Origin: Aureobasidium sp. EXF-3400
Taxonomy: Eukaryota; Ascomycota; Dothideomycetes; Dothideales; Saccotheciaceae
Assembly: GCA_024195585.1 (NCBI GenBank)
Contig: SWBL01000261.1
Span: 1 to 64,000 of the forward strand
Length of the DNA: 64,000 nucleotides
Reading direction: 5' to 3'
A program made the position numbers and the translations under genes. Below the pieces are notes generated by a model, which was not told where the DNA came from, ran no database searches, and worked only from the letters and a program-made list of their open reading frames with translations. Positions 11,416-23,435 of the stretch are shown here, in pieces (the stretch's first letter is position 1; each line of letters opens with the position of its first letter).

Positions 11416-12409
11416 GATTGCGGTTGTTGGTGGTTGTTGGTAAAAATTGGTTTAGGAAGGATTGGAGATGTAGGTGGAGGGGTTGGCGATATCAGTCGAC
11501 AACATGCAATTGTTCAGTCGTTTGTGATTTGGTTGCTACAAGGTCTTCGCAATATACGAAAGGGTTGCAGCTTGGGAGGGTCCGGAACTGCGAGTCGTTG
11601 AGAGCGGCGGGACGAATACATAAACTGCCTGCGGTGGTCTGAATGTCGCGGGGTTTGGTGGGTTTGAACTCGGATCCGGAGTGCGGGCGAGCGTGAAGAT
11701 AGGGAGTGTTGGTCTGTTGTCTCAGAGGCCAGGCAAACACAAAAAGTCTCTCCGTGTTGTGTGTGGAAGAAAGAGGAAGGAAGAAGCAGACGGAAGGAGG
11801 AGAGAAAGCGTCAAAAGCCAAACCTGTCTTGAGTGTGCGCTTGGTGGCTGAAGATTTTGTCCCGCCCGCCGCCCCGCAAGTCGAGCGCTCGAGCTCCAAC
11901 GCGTGATCGCAACCGTTGTCTTCCGATGACCATTTGACTGTGTCTTTGTTCACGAGCAACAAGCATCAAAGCAGCGAGCATCGAGCATGTCAGAGTCTCC
12001 GTTTGCATGTGGACCGCGTTCCTGAATTGTCTCGATGCTGCTTCTGCACATGCTGCAGTCCTTGTGATTGTGCAGCATGCATCGAGGCTTAATCGTCAAA
12101 GTCTCACATGTTTATTCTTTGAAGCTTCAAAAGACACATCTTTATTATGCCGAGTAGGCAGCTGCAATCCTTCTGCTCCGGTCTTCCTGCTTCCAGTCTC
12201 AATCTCTAGTATACTGGCCAGTCCTGTCACTATCATCTCAATGTATGGATTACCGCGTAGAGAAGCGCTTTTACAGTGACAGCGACTATCGGATGGTGCA
12301 GTGACAGCTATTTAGATTCTGCCGTGACTCCACGCCGGGATCGGTTGATCTCTCTTCCCAACCACAAACCTGCCCTTTCATCTGTTCGCACAACATACTG
12401 TAAACCAAG
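11416..12409. promoter_or_regulatory. Divergent intergenic region, eIF5 / THI6
   Basis: 994 bp between divergent starts. I looked for a fungal thiamine-pyrophosphate riboswitch before the THI6 start and saw none of its conserved core. No other RNA or repeat seen. Confidence 0.4.
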
Positions 12410-14115
12410 ATGCACGTAGATTACTCTGTATACCTGGTGACTGACAACACTCCCGCCATCCTCGGCGACCAAGATCTTGTCGAAGTCGTTCGTGCTGCCG
12501 TAGAAGGAGGTCCGAGAACAAGAGTCATAAATAAAATCCACTCAATCTGACATTCTGACAGGCGTCACAATCGTTCAACTGCGTGACAAGACTAGCGACA
12601 CTGCTGAGCAAATTCGCATTGCCAAAGCTCTCCATGCTATAACCAAGCCTGCCAACGTTCCTCTTCTCATCAACGACAGAGTAGATGTAGCTCTGGCTGC
12701 TGGTGTTGAGGGAGTTCATATTGGCCAAGATGACATCGGTAAGTCTTCTCTTTCACATCATCTGTCGTCATTCAAAATATTCGAAACCTGAGTGAAGCTT
12801 CCGATTTGCATAGTCTGACTCATGAATCTGACTGTACATGTCAGACCTCGCATCTGCTCGCAGACTACTCGGAAAGGACGCCATCATCGGTGTAACTGCG
12901 AACTCTCTAGAGGAAGCCGAGATTGCCGCCAAAGGAGGAGCCGACTACCTGGGTGTGGGAACTGTATTCGCTACTCCTACAAAGGAAAACACAAAGTCTA
13001 TCATCGGAACCTCTGGCGTACAGCACATTCTCTCATCTCTGGCTCAATCCACACCCGAGATCAAGACAGTCTGTATCGGCGGTATCAACGCAAGGAACTG
13101 CCAGCGTGTACTCTATCAGACTGCTGCCGCAGAGAAGAGTCTCGATGGAGTTGCTGTCGTCAGTGCCATCATGGCTGCCAAAGACCCAAAGAAGGCAGCC
13201 TCTGATCTTCGCCAACTTGTTGCGACTCCTCCTCCCTTCGCTACTACGGTATCTTTTCCAGCGCTCTCTCATGAGGACATTGTGCGTAGGATCCCAGAGC
13301 TCGTCAAGCGTTTGGCCAGCAAGAAGCCTCTATGCCACAACATGACCAACCTGGTCGTGCAGAACTTTGCTGCAAATGTCGCTCTGGCTGTCGGCGCTAG
13401 TCCCATCATGTCCAACAACAGCATGGAAGCCGGCGATCTCGCGTCTTTTGGTGGAAGTCTTGTTATCAACATGGGCACCACCACCCCAGAGATGCGTGCT
13501 CACCACTTGAACACCATCGCCGCTTACAACAGTGTCGGTGGACCTATCCTGCTCGACCCTGTTGGTGCAGGAGCTACTCAACAGCGCCGTGAAGGCGTCG
13601 CAGCACTTATGCGTGGCGGCTACTTCGACGTTATCAAGGGCAACGAAGGTGAAATTCGCACTGTATCTGGGGCCACTGGCTTCAAGCAACATGGCGTGGA
13701 TAGTGGTGCTTCCACCTTGAACCTGGACGACCGTGTCAAACTTGTTAAATCTGTTGCAGCAAAAGAGCGTAACGTAATCCTGATGACTGGTGAGGTAGAT
13801 GTCATTTCTGATGGAAAGCGCACCTTCAAAATCAGTAACGGACACGCATACTTGGGTGAGATCACTGGAAGTGGATGCACGTTGGGCACGACGATTGCAA
13901 GTTTGTTGGCTGTTGAGAGAGAGGACAAGTTGCTCGCCGCTGTCACGGGTATTCTGATGTATGAGATCGCTGCTGAGAGAGCTGCGAAGAAAGACTCTGT
14001 CAGAGGTCCTGGCACTTTCGTCCCAGCTTTCATCGATGAATTGTACGCGATCCGTCAGGAGAGCGCAGCCGGGAACGGGGAATGGGCCAAATCAGCAAAG
14101 ATCGAAAGCGCATAG
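12410..14115 (+). CDS. THI6: Bifunctional thiamine-phosphate synthase / hydroxyethylthiazole kinase
   Basis: Three exons (12410-12509, 12562-12738, 12845-14115) give 515 residues. The N-terminal half is ThiE-like: TIVQLRDKTSDTAEQI, GVHIGQDD and YLGVGTVFATPTKEN, joining thiazole phosphate to HMP-PP. The C-terminal half (from about residue 245) is ThiM-like: CHNMTNLVVQNFAANVALA, ASPIMSNNSMEA, LLDPVGAGATQQRR, VIKGNEGEIRTVSG and ITGSGCTLGTTIASLLA, phosphorylating hydroxyethylthiazole. The fused order is as in yeast Thi6. Acts in cytosolic thiamine biosynthesis and salvage. Both introns are phase 1 and restore Gly and Asp codons exactly. Confidence 0.96.
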
Positions 14116-14254
14116 CTGAAATTAGTCAAATACATCACATATGAAGATGTTCTCATTTCGCACATTAATCATAAGACGAGTCTTGCTAGAGATATTCAGC
14201 GCAATGCCACCAGAATCTGCCTTGGAGCATTTCACTACAAGAATTGCTCGTCTT

Positions 14255-15409
14255 CTATGCTTCTCCAGCAGCAATCTTGGCATGGCCAACGACCAATTCC
14301 AGTTTCTTTGCTTCAATCAAGATAGCAGCATCAATCTCATCCTTCAAGCTAGGAGAGGAAGCTTTCCATCCCAGCAGCTTTCCAGCCCTTATAGCGCGGC
14401 ATCTAGAGTTACATCCCCACCCTGCAGCCATAAAGGACAACATGTTCGTCACCTCTTCAGGTGAGTACTCTTTGACCTGATCGTCTTTAATGAAGCCTTG
14501 CTTTTTAGCAGACTTGGCCATCTGGTGTGCCACATCTCCCCAGGCGAGGTCCCCTGCTTCGCAGAAGTAGTATCCTTCATCATTCCAGGTGGCAGATCCA
14601 CCGCCATTTGCAGCTGCTTCGACAAGCTTGAGGTAGAGGTCTGACAGGTCGTGAACGTGAATCTCAGTCCAGTATGCCTTGCCAGCACCGACTTGAATAC
14701 CATGGCCTTGCTGTAGAGTGGATCGAGCAAGCTTGGGTACTTGGATACTGGTCTGGTTGCCTGGGCCTCTTCCAACTCCGTAGATACACGGTGGACAGAC
14801 GATAGCACTCTTGACGGTATGTCCATCGCGTACCGATTGGACTATCTTGTCAACCTTCCTGTGGGGTGCGTGGTCCGGGATGCCAGTGATCATCTCATGG
14901 ACGTTCTCCCAGTCATCGTAAATCTTGCTGGCTTCTTCACCGTACATTTCCTGGTCGAGATCTGTATACAGAAGAATACCAGTTCCGGATGTGTGGATCA
15001 GGAATCCGGGTGTCTCGGACTCTCTGGTCGAGAGGCCTTTGATGATAGCTTTCGCAGACGCTTCATGGTCGCAATCTGCCCAATCTGATGGATTTTAGTC
15101 TGATGTAGACACGTGAAGAACAACATTAAGACTTACTGCACACAACATCTGCCTTCTTTGATTCTTCTTCAAGAAGATCGGTGGAATCCAGGTCGCCATA
15201 GACTAGCTTCACTTTTGGGTAGTCCACTGCGACTTGTGCGCCCTTATCACTATTGCGAACCAATGCAGTGACTTCGTACTCTGGATGAGCCTTGACAATT
15301 GCATACAGCGCATCGCCGCCAACATAGCCAGTAGCTCCAGTCCTGTCGGAAGCCGGTTAGTGCTGAATCCTGGTAGCAGATGCACTTGAACCTACACAAA
15401 AAGTTTCAT
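14255..15409 (-). CDS. NAD-dependent epimerase/dehydratase-like Rossmann protein
   Basis: Three exons (15409-15396, 15342-15137, 15084-14255) give 349 residues. The first exon has only 14 nt and encodes MKLFV; the next completes VTGATGYVGGDALYAIV, the nucleotide-binding loop of atypical (NmrA/extended) SDRs. Later segments are VTALVRNSDKGAQV, VYGDLD, GFLIHTSGTGIL and IVCPPCIYGVGRGPGNQTS. The usual YxxxK is not evident, so it is an atypical family member whose catalysis is uncertain. Similar fungal proteins are annotated as NAD-dependent epimerases of unknown substrate. Probably cytosolic, since no targeting peptide is visible. Confidence 0.85.
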
Positions 15410-15886
15410 GTTTGAATTTGGTTTGGGAGGTTATTGAGATCTTGAGAGCGGTTGACGTTTAGGAAAGGGTTTGACAGGGGAGAGTGAACATGCTTTGATT
15501 ACAAATGGATGAGGAGGTGGTGTCTCCGTTCTAGCATCACAATTACCAAGCAATTAGGGTTCTAATGCGAAGGAAGGCGCCACATGACCACTCATCGCCC
15601 ATACTGAGCTTGAAGCTATCAGATCTACCGTTAGTCCGCAATATGATCAGTTTATCTATGCCATACTATAATATACGGTAGAGAATATGAACAATTGATC
15701 TCGATGATGTCAAACATGGATGTTGGTGGGGCAGCCCTGGCTTCTCTGTTTCAGGTTCGAGTGGGACCTTGCGCTCGTCACTCTCAGCTGGCATTCTCGT
15801 CCACACAAGTTCAAGAAGTCATCTGCAGCGATGCGATATGTTTTGGACAAGTTAATACCTAGATCATAACACCCCAATCAGTCGAC
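15410..15886. promoter_or_regulatory. Divergent intergenic region, epimerase-like / ZIP transporter
   Basis: 477 bp between divergent starts; a GGTTCGAG string at about 15752 resembles a tRNA B box but has no partner A box. Nothing else recognised. Confidence 0.35.
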
Positions 15887-17204
15887 ATGTGGTCGGGACT
15901 CTTCATGCTGCTCGTCTTGAGCACTATCATGACAATCGCGTAAGTGAGCATCCCTGTGTACGCAAACAATCACAACGACTCACACGATGCGACCAGTTCC
16001 TTTCTCGCCGGCTCCTTACCGCTATCCTTCTCTCTTTCCCAACGGCAGCTTCGATTGACCACAGCAATTGGTACCGGAGTCCTAGTGGGAACCGCGCTTA
16101 TTGTTATCATTCCAGAGGGCATTGAAACGCTATACAGTGCCCGCGAGGTTGGTCATACCCATGCAGGAAGAGCACTCTCGTTGGATCACAAGAGTCAGGA
16201 TGGGCTGGGTGACTTGATACCCTCGGGGTTGTCACGCCGTGATCTCACAGACTTTCGCCAAATTCACACCAGAGACACGGACTTGACTGGACCTGACGAT
16301 GGACGCCCAGAGGATGGAAATATCTCCCCGAAAGAGCCTGAACACAAAGCAGAAGAGCATGGGTCTGAAGACCACGACGATTGGGAGCCGCATGCCTGGA
16401 TTGGCGTCTCCCTAGTCTTGGGCTTTGTCTTGATGTACCTGATCGATCAACTGCCTCGCCATGCAGCAGCTTCTTCCCAACCTCAGAGATTCCATATAGC
16501 GCTGGATCGCTTCAATCTCCAGAGATCTACAAATCAGCCTTCCGAATCGGATGACCTGGACGGCCCACCACCGGATCCCATGCACCAGTCACGCCCTTCC
16601 TCGACCACGGTAGGTTTGGTGATTCATGCTGCTGCGGACGGCATCGCGCTGGGAGCTTCCTCGACTGCTTCGTCGCGAAGACTGGGATTTATTGTCTTCG
16701 TAGCCTTGATGATACACAAGGCACCTGCAGCATTTGGTCTGACTTCGGCATTGCTCAAACAAGGACTCTCCAAGAGGAGAGCACGTAACCATCTTATTGT
16801 GTTCAGCTTGGCTGCACCAATCGGCGCGTTATTGACCTGGGCACTTGTCAACATTTTCGAAGGAGGAATCGGCCAGAACGAACATGGCACTCGTTTCTTC
16901 ACTGGATTGCTGTTACTGTTCTCGGGAGGTACTTTCTTGTAAGTTGAGCAGATATCTGATATGTACCCCGTCTCCCTTCTCTAACGAACCGAACAGATAC
17001 GTAGCAATGCACGCCATGCAAGATACGAAACACGGCCACGATATGGGAAGTGCCACTCCTAATGGCTATGGCGACTCGAACGTGTATGATGGGTATCAGC
17101 AATCATCGAACAAACAAGAAGGTCCTGTGCTCAGTGATACGCTGGCTGTCGTGGGCGGAATGTTGCTTCCACTTTTGACACAAGTATTTGGGCATGGCCA
17201 TTGA
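15887..17204 (+). CDS. ZIP-family zinc/manganese transporter (ZIP9/Atx2-like)
   Basis: Three exons (15887-15939, 15997-16938, 16997-17204) give 400 residues. Transmembrane helix 1 starts at the initiator (MWSGLFMLLVLSTIMTIAS). A long variable loop (about residues 75-165) is hydrophilic and rich in Asp, Glu and His. The metal-binding TM4 VGLVIHAAADGIALGASS and TM5 FVALMIHKAPAAFGL carry the His residues diagnostic of ZIP proteins. The C-terminus after TM7-8 holds DTKHGHDM and a final GHGH. ZIP9/Atx2 homologues sit in Golgi membranes and return Zn or Mn to the cytosol; that location is by family only. Confidence 0.9.
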
Positions 17205-18252
17205 GGTTGACATATAGATTAATGCTTGATCGAGTCTTACAATTTTTTGACAGAAGAACACCATTACGTGAAAAGGATGCATGTCGAGTGTTATGACCGA
17301 TGTTGGTCTATATTGAAGTAACAAGCACTTTGCTTAGGATTTGATGGGTGACACACGTGTGCCTGGGCGTACTTGGACGAGACAAGTCTCAGCTCATTGA
17401 CAATGCGATGGCCGGACAATGGCAACGGTATAGATGGCAGGCAGCGGTATTGGTTCGCTGCATGCAGGCCCGGTGGACAACATTATCAATGTGGAGAGGG
17501 TCAACGGCCTGCACAGTCCGTGTGGACGGATGCGGAATGCTGCGTGACCAGAGCTGCTTGACCCAAGGACGAATTTGACTGCGCAAGTGATCCATGGATG
17601 ATGGGGGTTGGTCACAGTCGAAGGACTCGTGAGTCCTCTCCAGCATCATACATTAATTGAGTTTAGAGGAGGGCGCTTTCACGTCATCAAGAACAGAGTT
17701 CGGATTGGGGGAAGACTACAAAACGGTGCCTTGGCGGATGGGGACCGTTTACACTGATTGTTGCCTCTACCTACCACAGACGTGGGTTATCGATTATTGA
17801 TAGCGACCTCTAGAAGCAAGAGAACAAAATTCGAAGCGAAGCGAAGAGGTCCGAGTCAGGATCAATATAGAAGCTGTTTGGGCAGTAAATTGTAGGGCGA
17901 GGTTATTGTTCAGGCGTCTTGTCGTGTTTCAGACCAAGCACGTCTTGACTCTTGATAGTTTCCCGGCCTCGACCTTCTTAGTCCGCATTGCGCAACCAAT
18001 TCGTTTTTCCCTACAACTCTCGCCCTCAATCACGCCTTTTCCACAAAACACACACACGAACAACTGCATCTTTCCCTCCCAAAATCCCGGTCTTGGTTCC
18101 GCGTTCGACAGACACTGTGCCGTCGTTGATCGCCATCGTCCCCGCCAATCTGCCCTCCGATCGCAAACCCGCCCGACCACGAGGGTTGACAGTGCCCGAA
18201 CAAAGACAGGAGCGACGCACACCCGGCATCCCCGGCACAACATAGAACAACC
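17205..18252. other. Intergenic region and likely 5' leader of the F-box WD40 gene
   Basis: 1048 bp. The last 250 bp are pyrimidine-rich and CA-rich, like a long fungal 5' leader. Small frames at 17348-17649 lack coding bias. No RNA gene or repeat seen. Confidence 0.35.
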
Positions 18253-20566
18253 ATGGACGACCCCTCGGACTGGCACCCCTCATATCCTCAGTCTCAGCGT
18301 CCCTTATCCATGCCCGTCGAATTCGATCCCGAAGCCGCGTCGGGCAGTGAAGCGCGCATCTTTGGTCAGCGTCATCACAAGCAGCCTCCGACTTCAGTCT
18401 CGCGTCCCTCAGCACGCTCATTATCATCTTCGTCCACCAGCCTGCCCATACCCATTCCGTCAAATCCAAATGTTATTCCTGGCAACCTACTCCCATCAGC
18501 GCCGGCGTCTCCACCGACCCCGGCCCCGTCTCCAACGCCTGGCCGTCGTCTCCCCAGTTGGGCCTCTGCAACAGGACCATCCCTCGATTTGCTTATGAGG
18601 GAAGATGGGGATTTGGACGAGGTTGGCAGCGAAGGCACTCTCACCGCAAATAAAGGCTTGAGGTTCAGGCATATGAAGAACATGTTTTCAGGCATGGACA
18701 ACGACGAACGCAAACGCATCTTGACAGAGCTATTAGGCGACTGCGACGGGAAGCTGTTGGGTTTTGTTGCGAATTTCGTTGCACCTCGACTGAAGAGAGA
18801 TCCATTCGGTGTATTGCCTAATGAGCTTTGCTTGAGGGTATGAAGCCTGCTCCTACTCGTATCGCCCAAATTCTAACATGACTACAGATACTCACATTTA
18901 TCGATGATGCCAAAACACTTGCCCGTTCCTCACAGGTATCAAGACGATGGCATGAGTTGGTCAGCGACGACATGGCGTGGAAGAGTCTATGCGAGAAACA
19001 CGCATATCGCCGTATGTCAGATGATGCTCCTTCTACCAATACCAGGCAGCAACATTCGTCACCTTCTCACTCGGGAACGTCTCTCAGCTTCGCCACTCAT
19101 GCTCTGCGCATACATAACCCCGCACTCGCCAGCTTCAGCACTTCAATTCCTGACATTAGTCGCGTCAAAAGCCTGGATAGAACAACCTCTGCTCCGGTCT
19201 TGCCTGTTTCGGCCATTCGCCGACGACCTCAAGCCATGACTTACCGCTCTCATTTCAAGCAAAAGTACCAGGTCGAAACAGCTTGGCGGACGGGTGGTAA
19301 GGTCGACCAAAGACAGATTACTCCGGATCAAGGTGTTGTAACCAGTCTGCATCTCACCGACAAGTACATCATCGTCGCTTTGGACAATGCAAAAATCCAC
19401 GTCTTTGACACCGAAGGCAAGCACTTGAGGTGTCTGCAGGGTCACGTCATGGGTGTGTGGGCAATGGTACCTTGGGGTGACACTTTGGTGTCAGGTGGCT
19501 GTGACAGAGATGTTCGTGTATGGAACATGGCAACTGGGTAAGTTTTCAACTTCTGTCGGCCGTATCACACACACCGCTAACTAACCTTTTCAGTCAACCT
19601 ATTCATATGCTGCGTGGTCATACTTCAACAGTCCGTTGCTTGAAGATGTCTAATGCCACGACGGCCATCTCCGGCTCCCGCGATACTACTCTCCGCATCT
19701 GGGACATCGAGAAGGGCCAATGCAAACATGTGCTCATGGGTCATCAAGCAAGTGTTCGTTGTCTGGAGATCCACGGAGACCTGGTCGTTTCCGGAAGTTA
19801 CGACACTACAGCAAGAATCTGGAGCATTAGCGAAGGAAGATGTCTCAGGACGTTACAAGGTCACTTCAGCCAAATCTACGCAGTCGCCTTTGATGGAAAG
19901 CGCGTTGCTACAGGCAGTCTGGATACCAGCGTCCGAGTTTGGAATGTTGCCGATGGGTAAGCCTCATTTCTAAATTCTAGCTTGAAGAAGCCACTGACAC
20001 TTTACAGTAAATGCCTGGCAATCCTCCAAGGTCACACTTCTCTCGTCGGTCAACTGCAGCTACGCGGTGACACACTCGTGACTGGTGGCAGCGATGGCAG
20101 TGTTAGAGTCTGGTCATTGCAATCCTACACACCCATTCATCGTCTTGCGGCGCACGATAACAGCGTGACGTCCCTGCAGTTTGATGAGTCACGCATTGTA
20201 TCTGGTGGATCCGATGGTCGTGTCAAGGTCTGGGATCTTCAGCGCGGATGTCTCGTACGAGAGCTCGGCCAACCCGCCGAGGCAGTCTGGCGTGTTGTCT
20301 TTGAGGAGGAGAAAGCGGTCGTGCTTGCATCTAGGCAAGGCAAAACAGTCATGGAGGTCTGGAGTTTCGCCCCACCGGAGGAAGCAATCATTAGCAGCAC
20401 AGTCTCAAGCCCTGGTATGGTCTCGAGACCCGCGCTGCCTGCCAGCGAACCCTCGCCAATGCATATATCCGATGCACCCGCATCTGATGACCAGGCCGAG
20501 GACACAATCATGACAGACGAAACCCCGCGGCCCATTGATGTTTCTTCACCGGTCCTCTCGTCATAG
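18253..20566 (+). CDS. SCF ubiquitin-ligase F-box/WD40 substrate receptor (Cdc4/Pop1/FBXW7-like)
   Basis: Four exons (18253-18837, 18888-19537, 19594-19956, 20008-20566) give 718 residues. The first 150 residues are Ser/Pro-rich and disordered. The F-box begins near residue 187 (DPFGVLPNELCLRILTF, then LARSSQVSRRWHELVSDD). A WD40 propeller runs from about 330 to 640 with repeats such as CLQGHVMGVWAM, MLRGHTSTVRCL, VLMGHQASVRCL, TLQGHFSQIYAV and ILQGHTSLVGQL, each closing with VRVW, RIWD, RIWS or VKVWD. Arginines in these blades fit phosphodegron recognition as in Cdc4. Expected nuclear role: degradation of phosphorylated cell-cycle regulators. Met30/SconB is a related alternative, less likely from the F-box context. 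Confidence 0.9.
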
Positions 20567-21310
20567 CAGAGCTACATTTTAGAAGACGACACAGCATCGG
20601 GGCATCTTACGGTTGTTTTCAAGAGAAGCGTAGGCGCAGGAATCTCAGGAGACTAAGCAACTTCAGGAAAGACAGGGGATTAAGAGCACAGGGATGCACA
20701 AAGTCTGGTTTGCTCAGGGCGTTTATGGTGTTGATTTTCAAGGCATGGCGGATCATGGTGAATTGAAAGGCAATTCTTTGGTGAACAAGAAAGGGAAAGG
20801 AGTTTTATCTTCTTGGTGTTCTTCTGGTCATACGTTCCTTTTTCATTTTCAAAGCAGTAGACTCATCAGCGAAGCATTCATTACCATATAGGCATCATAT
20901 CAAATTCTAGAGAAATACTCAAATTGCTCAAAGATCCACTTCACCTTGTCTTTATCTCAACATGGCTGGAAAGAACGGCACTGGGCGGGTTGGGAAACCG
21001 ATAAGTCGGTGGTCGGTATCAACGGCAGACGACTCCGGCGAGTTGAGACTGACATCATCGCCGTAGCATCCGAGGGGAAGGAGCTGCCCAGTGTTTGGAG
21101 AACACCCGTTCCGTCATGTTACTTTTATTCCAAGTCTGCCTTTTTAGCTTCTTACTTTGTTATCCATCTCCTCTCTTGACTCGTGCCTGGTTTTTGCGTC
21201 GTGTTGTCGCCTTGTCCTGTCGTCAATTCCACTGTACCATCGTCCAGCTCTATACCACTGCCAGCATTACATCATAGCTTTGACAGCTTGATACCCAACA
21301 CACGACAACA
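20567..21310. other. Intergenic region upstream of the phosphate carrier
   Basis: 744 bp between two co-directional genes. The 150 bp before 21311 are pyrimidine-rich (probable leader). Nothing else recognised. Confidence 0.35.
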
Positions 21311-22302
21311 ATGGTTCAAACAAAGCCCGAAGCGCCTGGCGCCGTTACTCCCAAGAGAAACATTGAGCTGTTCTCTGGTACCTACTTTGCTGCTTGCACA
21401 TTAGGTGGAATTATCGGTCAGTGGTCATCATTTCTCTAGCAGACCGGCAGGAGCTAACTGTCAGAATAGCTTGCGGACCTACCCACACAGCCGTCACACC
21501 TCTGGATCTGGTCAAGTGCCGTCGCCAAGTAGATAGCAAGCTCTACTCGTCCAACATCCAAGCCTGGCGCACAATCTTCCGCAAGGAAGGACTTCGCGGT
21601 GTCTTCTTCGGCTGGTCTCCCACTTTCGTCGGCTACTCGTTCCAGGGTGCTGGCAAGTACGGTGCCTACGAGTTCTTCAAGTACACCTATGGTGAAAAGC
21701 TGTTCCCCAACACCAACAAGACTGTCGTTTACCTCGGTGCTTCTGCCACTGCTGAGGCCATTGCCGATTTGTTCCTGTGTCCCCTCGAGGCCATCAAGGT
21801 CCGCATGCAGACCACTCTGCCTCCTTTCGCTTCCACTCTGCGTGAAGGATGGGGTAAGGTTGTCGCACAAGAAGGTTTCGCTGGTCTCTACAAGGGTCTT
21901 TACCCCCTTTGGGCTCGCCAGATTCCCTACACCATGGTCAAATTCGCAACCTTTGAATCCGCTGTTGCACAGATCTACAAGCAGCTCGGTAAACCCAAGG
22001 AGACCTATGGCACTTTGGCTCAGACCGGTGTTTCCTTCCTCGGTGGTTACATTGCCGGTGTTGGTTGTGCTGTCATCTCCCATCCTGCCGATGTCATGGT
22101 CAGTAAACTGAACAGTGACCGCAAGGCTGGCGAAGGTGCTGGTCAGGCTGTCAGCAGAATCTACGGTCAAATTGGCTTCAGAGGCTTGTGGTCTGGTATC
22201 GGTTTGAGAATTGCCATGATTGGTACTCTTACTGCTTTCCAGTGGTTGATTTACGATTCGTTCAAGGTTTCTATTGGTCTGCCTACCACTGGTGGTCACT
22301 AG
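21311..22302 (+). CDS. MIR1: Mitochondrial phosphate carrier
   Basis: Two exons (21311-21416, 21470-22302), 312 residues. Carrier repeats carry [20 protein letters not shown] and, in the third, [10 protein letters not shown]. The segments [29 protein letters not shown] and [24 protein letters not shown] are diagnostic of the phosphate carrier, which imports inorganic phosphate with a proton across the inner membrane for ATP synthesis. Third-position C bias is strong, fitting high expression. The single intron splits a Gly/Ala junction and preserves frame. Confidence 0.95.
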
Positions 22303-23435
22303 ACTTTGAGATGATGTTCTTTTTCTGTTGTTCTCTGTTTTATATAATGTTTATGGTCTTTCGATCTTTGGAGTATCAAGCGGTGGGCGTTCAAAGGTCT
22401 TTTATAGAATCGAGAAAATTAACAAACTTATTCAAAACATTGGTTGCCTTCAAGAAAAACGAAAGGAAGGAACGAGACGATGCGTCGCTTTGCGCCTGCT
22501 GCTTGGTCATATCAATTGAAGAAGATTTATAGAGTGGTGTTTGTGATCTGAAACGTGTTTTGAGCAAATATTCTTGCACATATGCTAATAGTCTATCTAC
22601 TCTCCGTACTTGCTATATTTTCAATTTGATAGGATGATTTGTATAAATAGCATGGAGAGTTCTGGCGAGCCCTGCATATCGAAGGAGACGTACTATGATG
22701 ACCATCAAACGCATCATCCTTACAATCTCGAAATCTTATCATATCTCTGCAATCTCAGATATCTTCCAAGGGGAATCGAAGCGATGAGTGACAGATTTGA
22801 CAATTCGATGCAAAGTACGGCAATATTGTTAGCATGATCCAAGGGAATGATCAAAAACATGTGGTCCTCTTGCCTAAAGATCTAAGCGATGATCGTCATG
22901 AAGTAGAACAGGACTTTGATGTGGACGAAGGTGCCAGCCATGAGGAGATACGACGATACACAGGACCGGATGCCTTAGCCTAGGAGAAAGAGGAAGGAGA
23001 GACAGAGGAGAGGTTGCCTTGTTTCGACCAGCCACTTGGATAGTTCATCTAGGCGACAGTTCGAGAGAAATGTCCCATTCGATATTGATATCACGTACAC
23101 GTGCGCAAGGACGAGAAAATGTGGAAGATTTGTTTGGAAAGAAGTTGCTTTTTGTTTTCTCGCATTTCAAGAAAAGCAGGTAATTACTGGAGGGTCGTCC
23201 TATAAAAAGGTACTTGACACCCTCGTCTTGGTAGTGTAGAGAGAGAAAATCTATAGATGAGGAAGGGTCGGCGGTAAAAGAAGGAAGGGAATGCAGAAAA
23301 TAAGGAGGACTGAAAAGTCTCAACGCTTGAATGCCATGCCGGATGTAAGAAGCCAGAAAGGTAGAAAGGTTTCAGAAGTAACGCCTGCCCAGAAAGAGTC
23401 GTAAAATGAGGAATTTGTCGAGAAGGCAAGCAAGT
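22303..23435. other. Convergent intergenic region, MIR1 / ERG3
   Basis: 1133 bp between two 3' ends, AT-rich. It contains a TATAAAAAG string near 23200, but no coding frame or RNA gene that I can support follows it. Confidence 0.35.

Noticed and set aside
12180..12409. Possible TPP riboswitch ahead of THI6
   Set aside because: The conserved core elements of the fungal riboswitch are not present in the leader or the first intron.
15745..15765. B-box-like GGTTCGAG string
   Set aside because: No A box or foldable cloverleaf around it.
17348..17649. Several short frames in the ZIP/F-box intergenic region
   Set aside because: No coding bias and no consistent splice structure.
21454..22299. 281-codon antisense frame in the phosphate carrier gene
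   Set aside because: Mirror of the carrier coding sequence, no family features.
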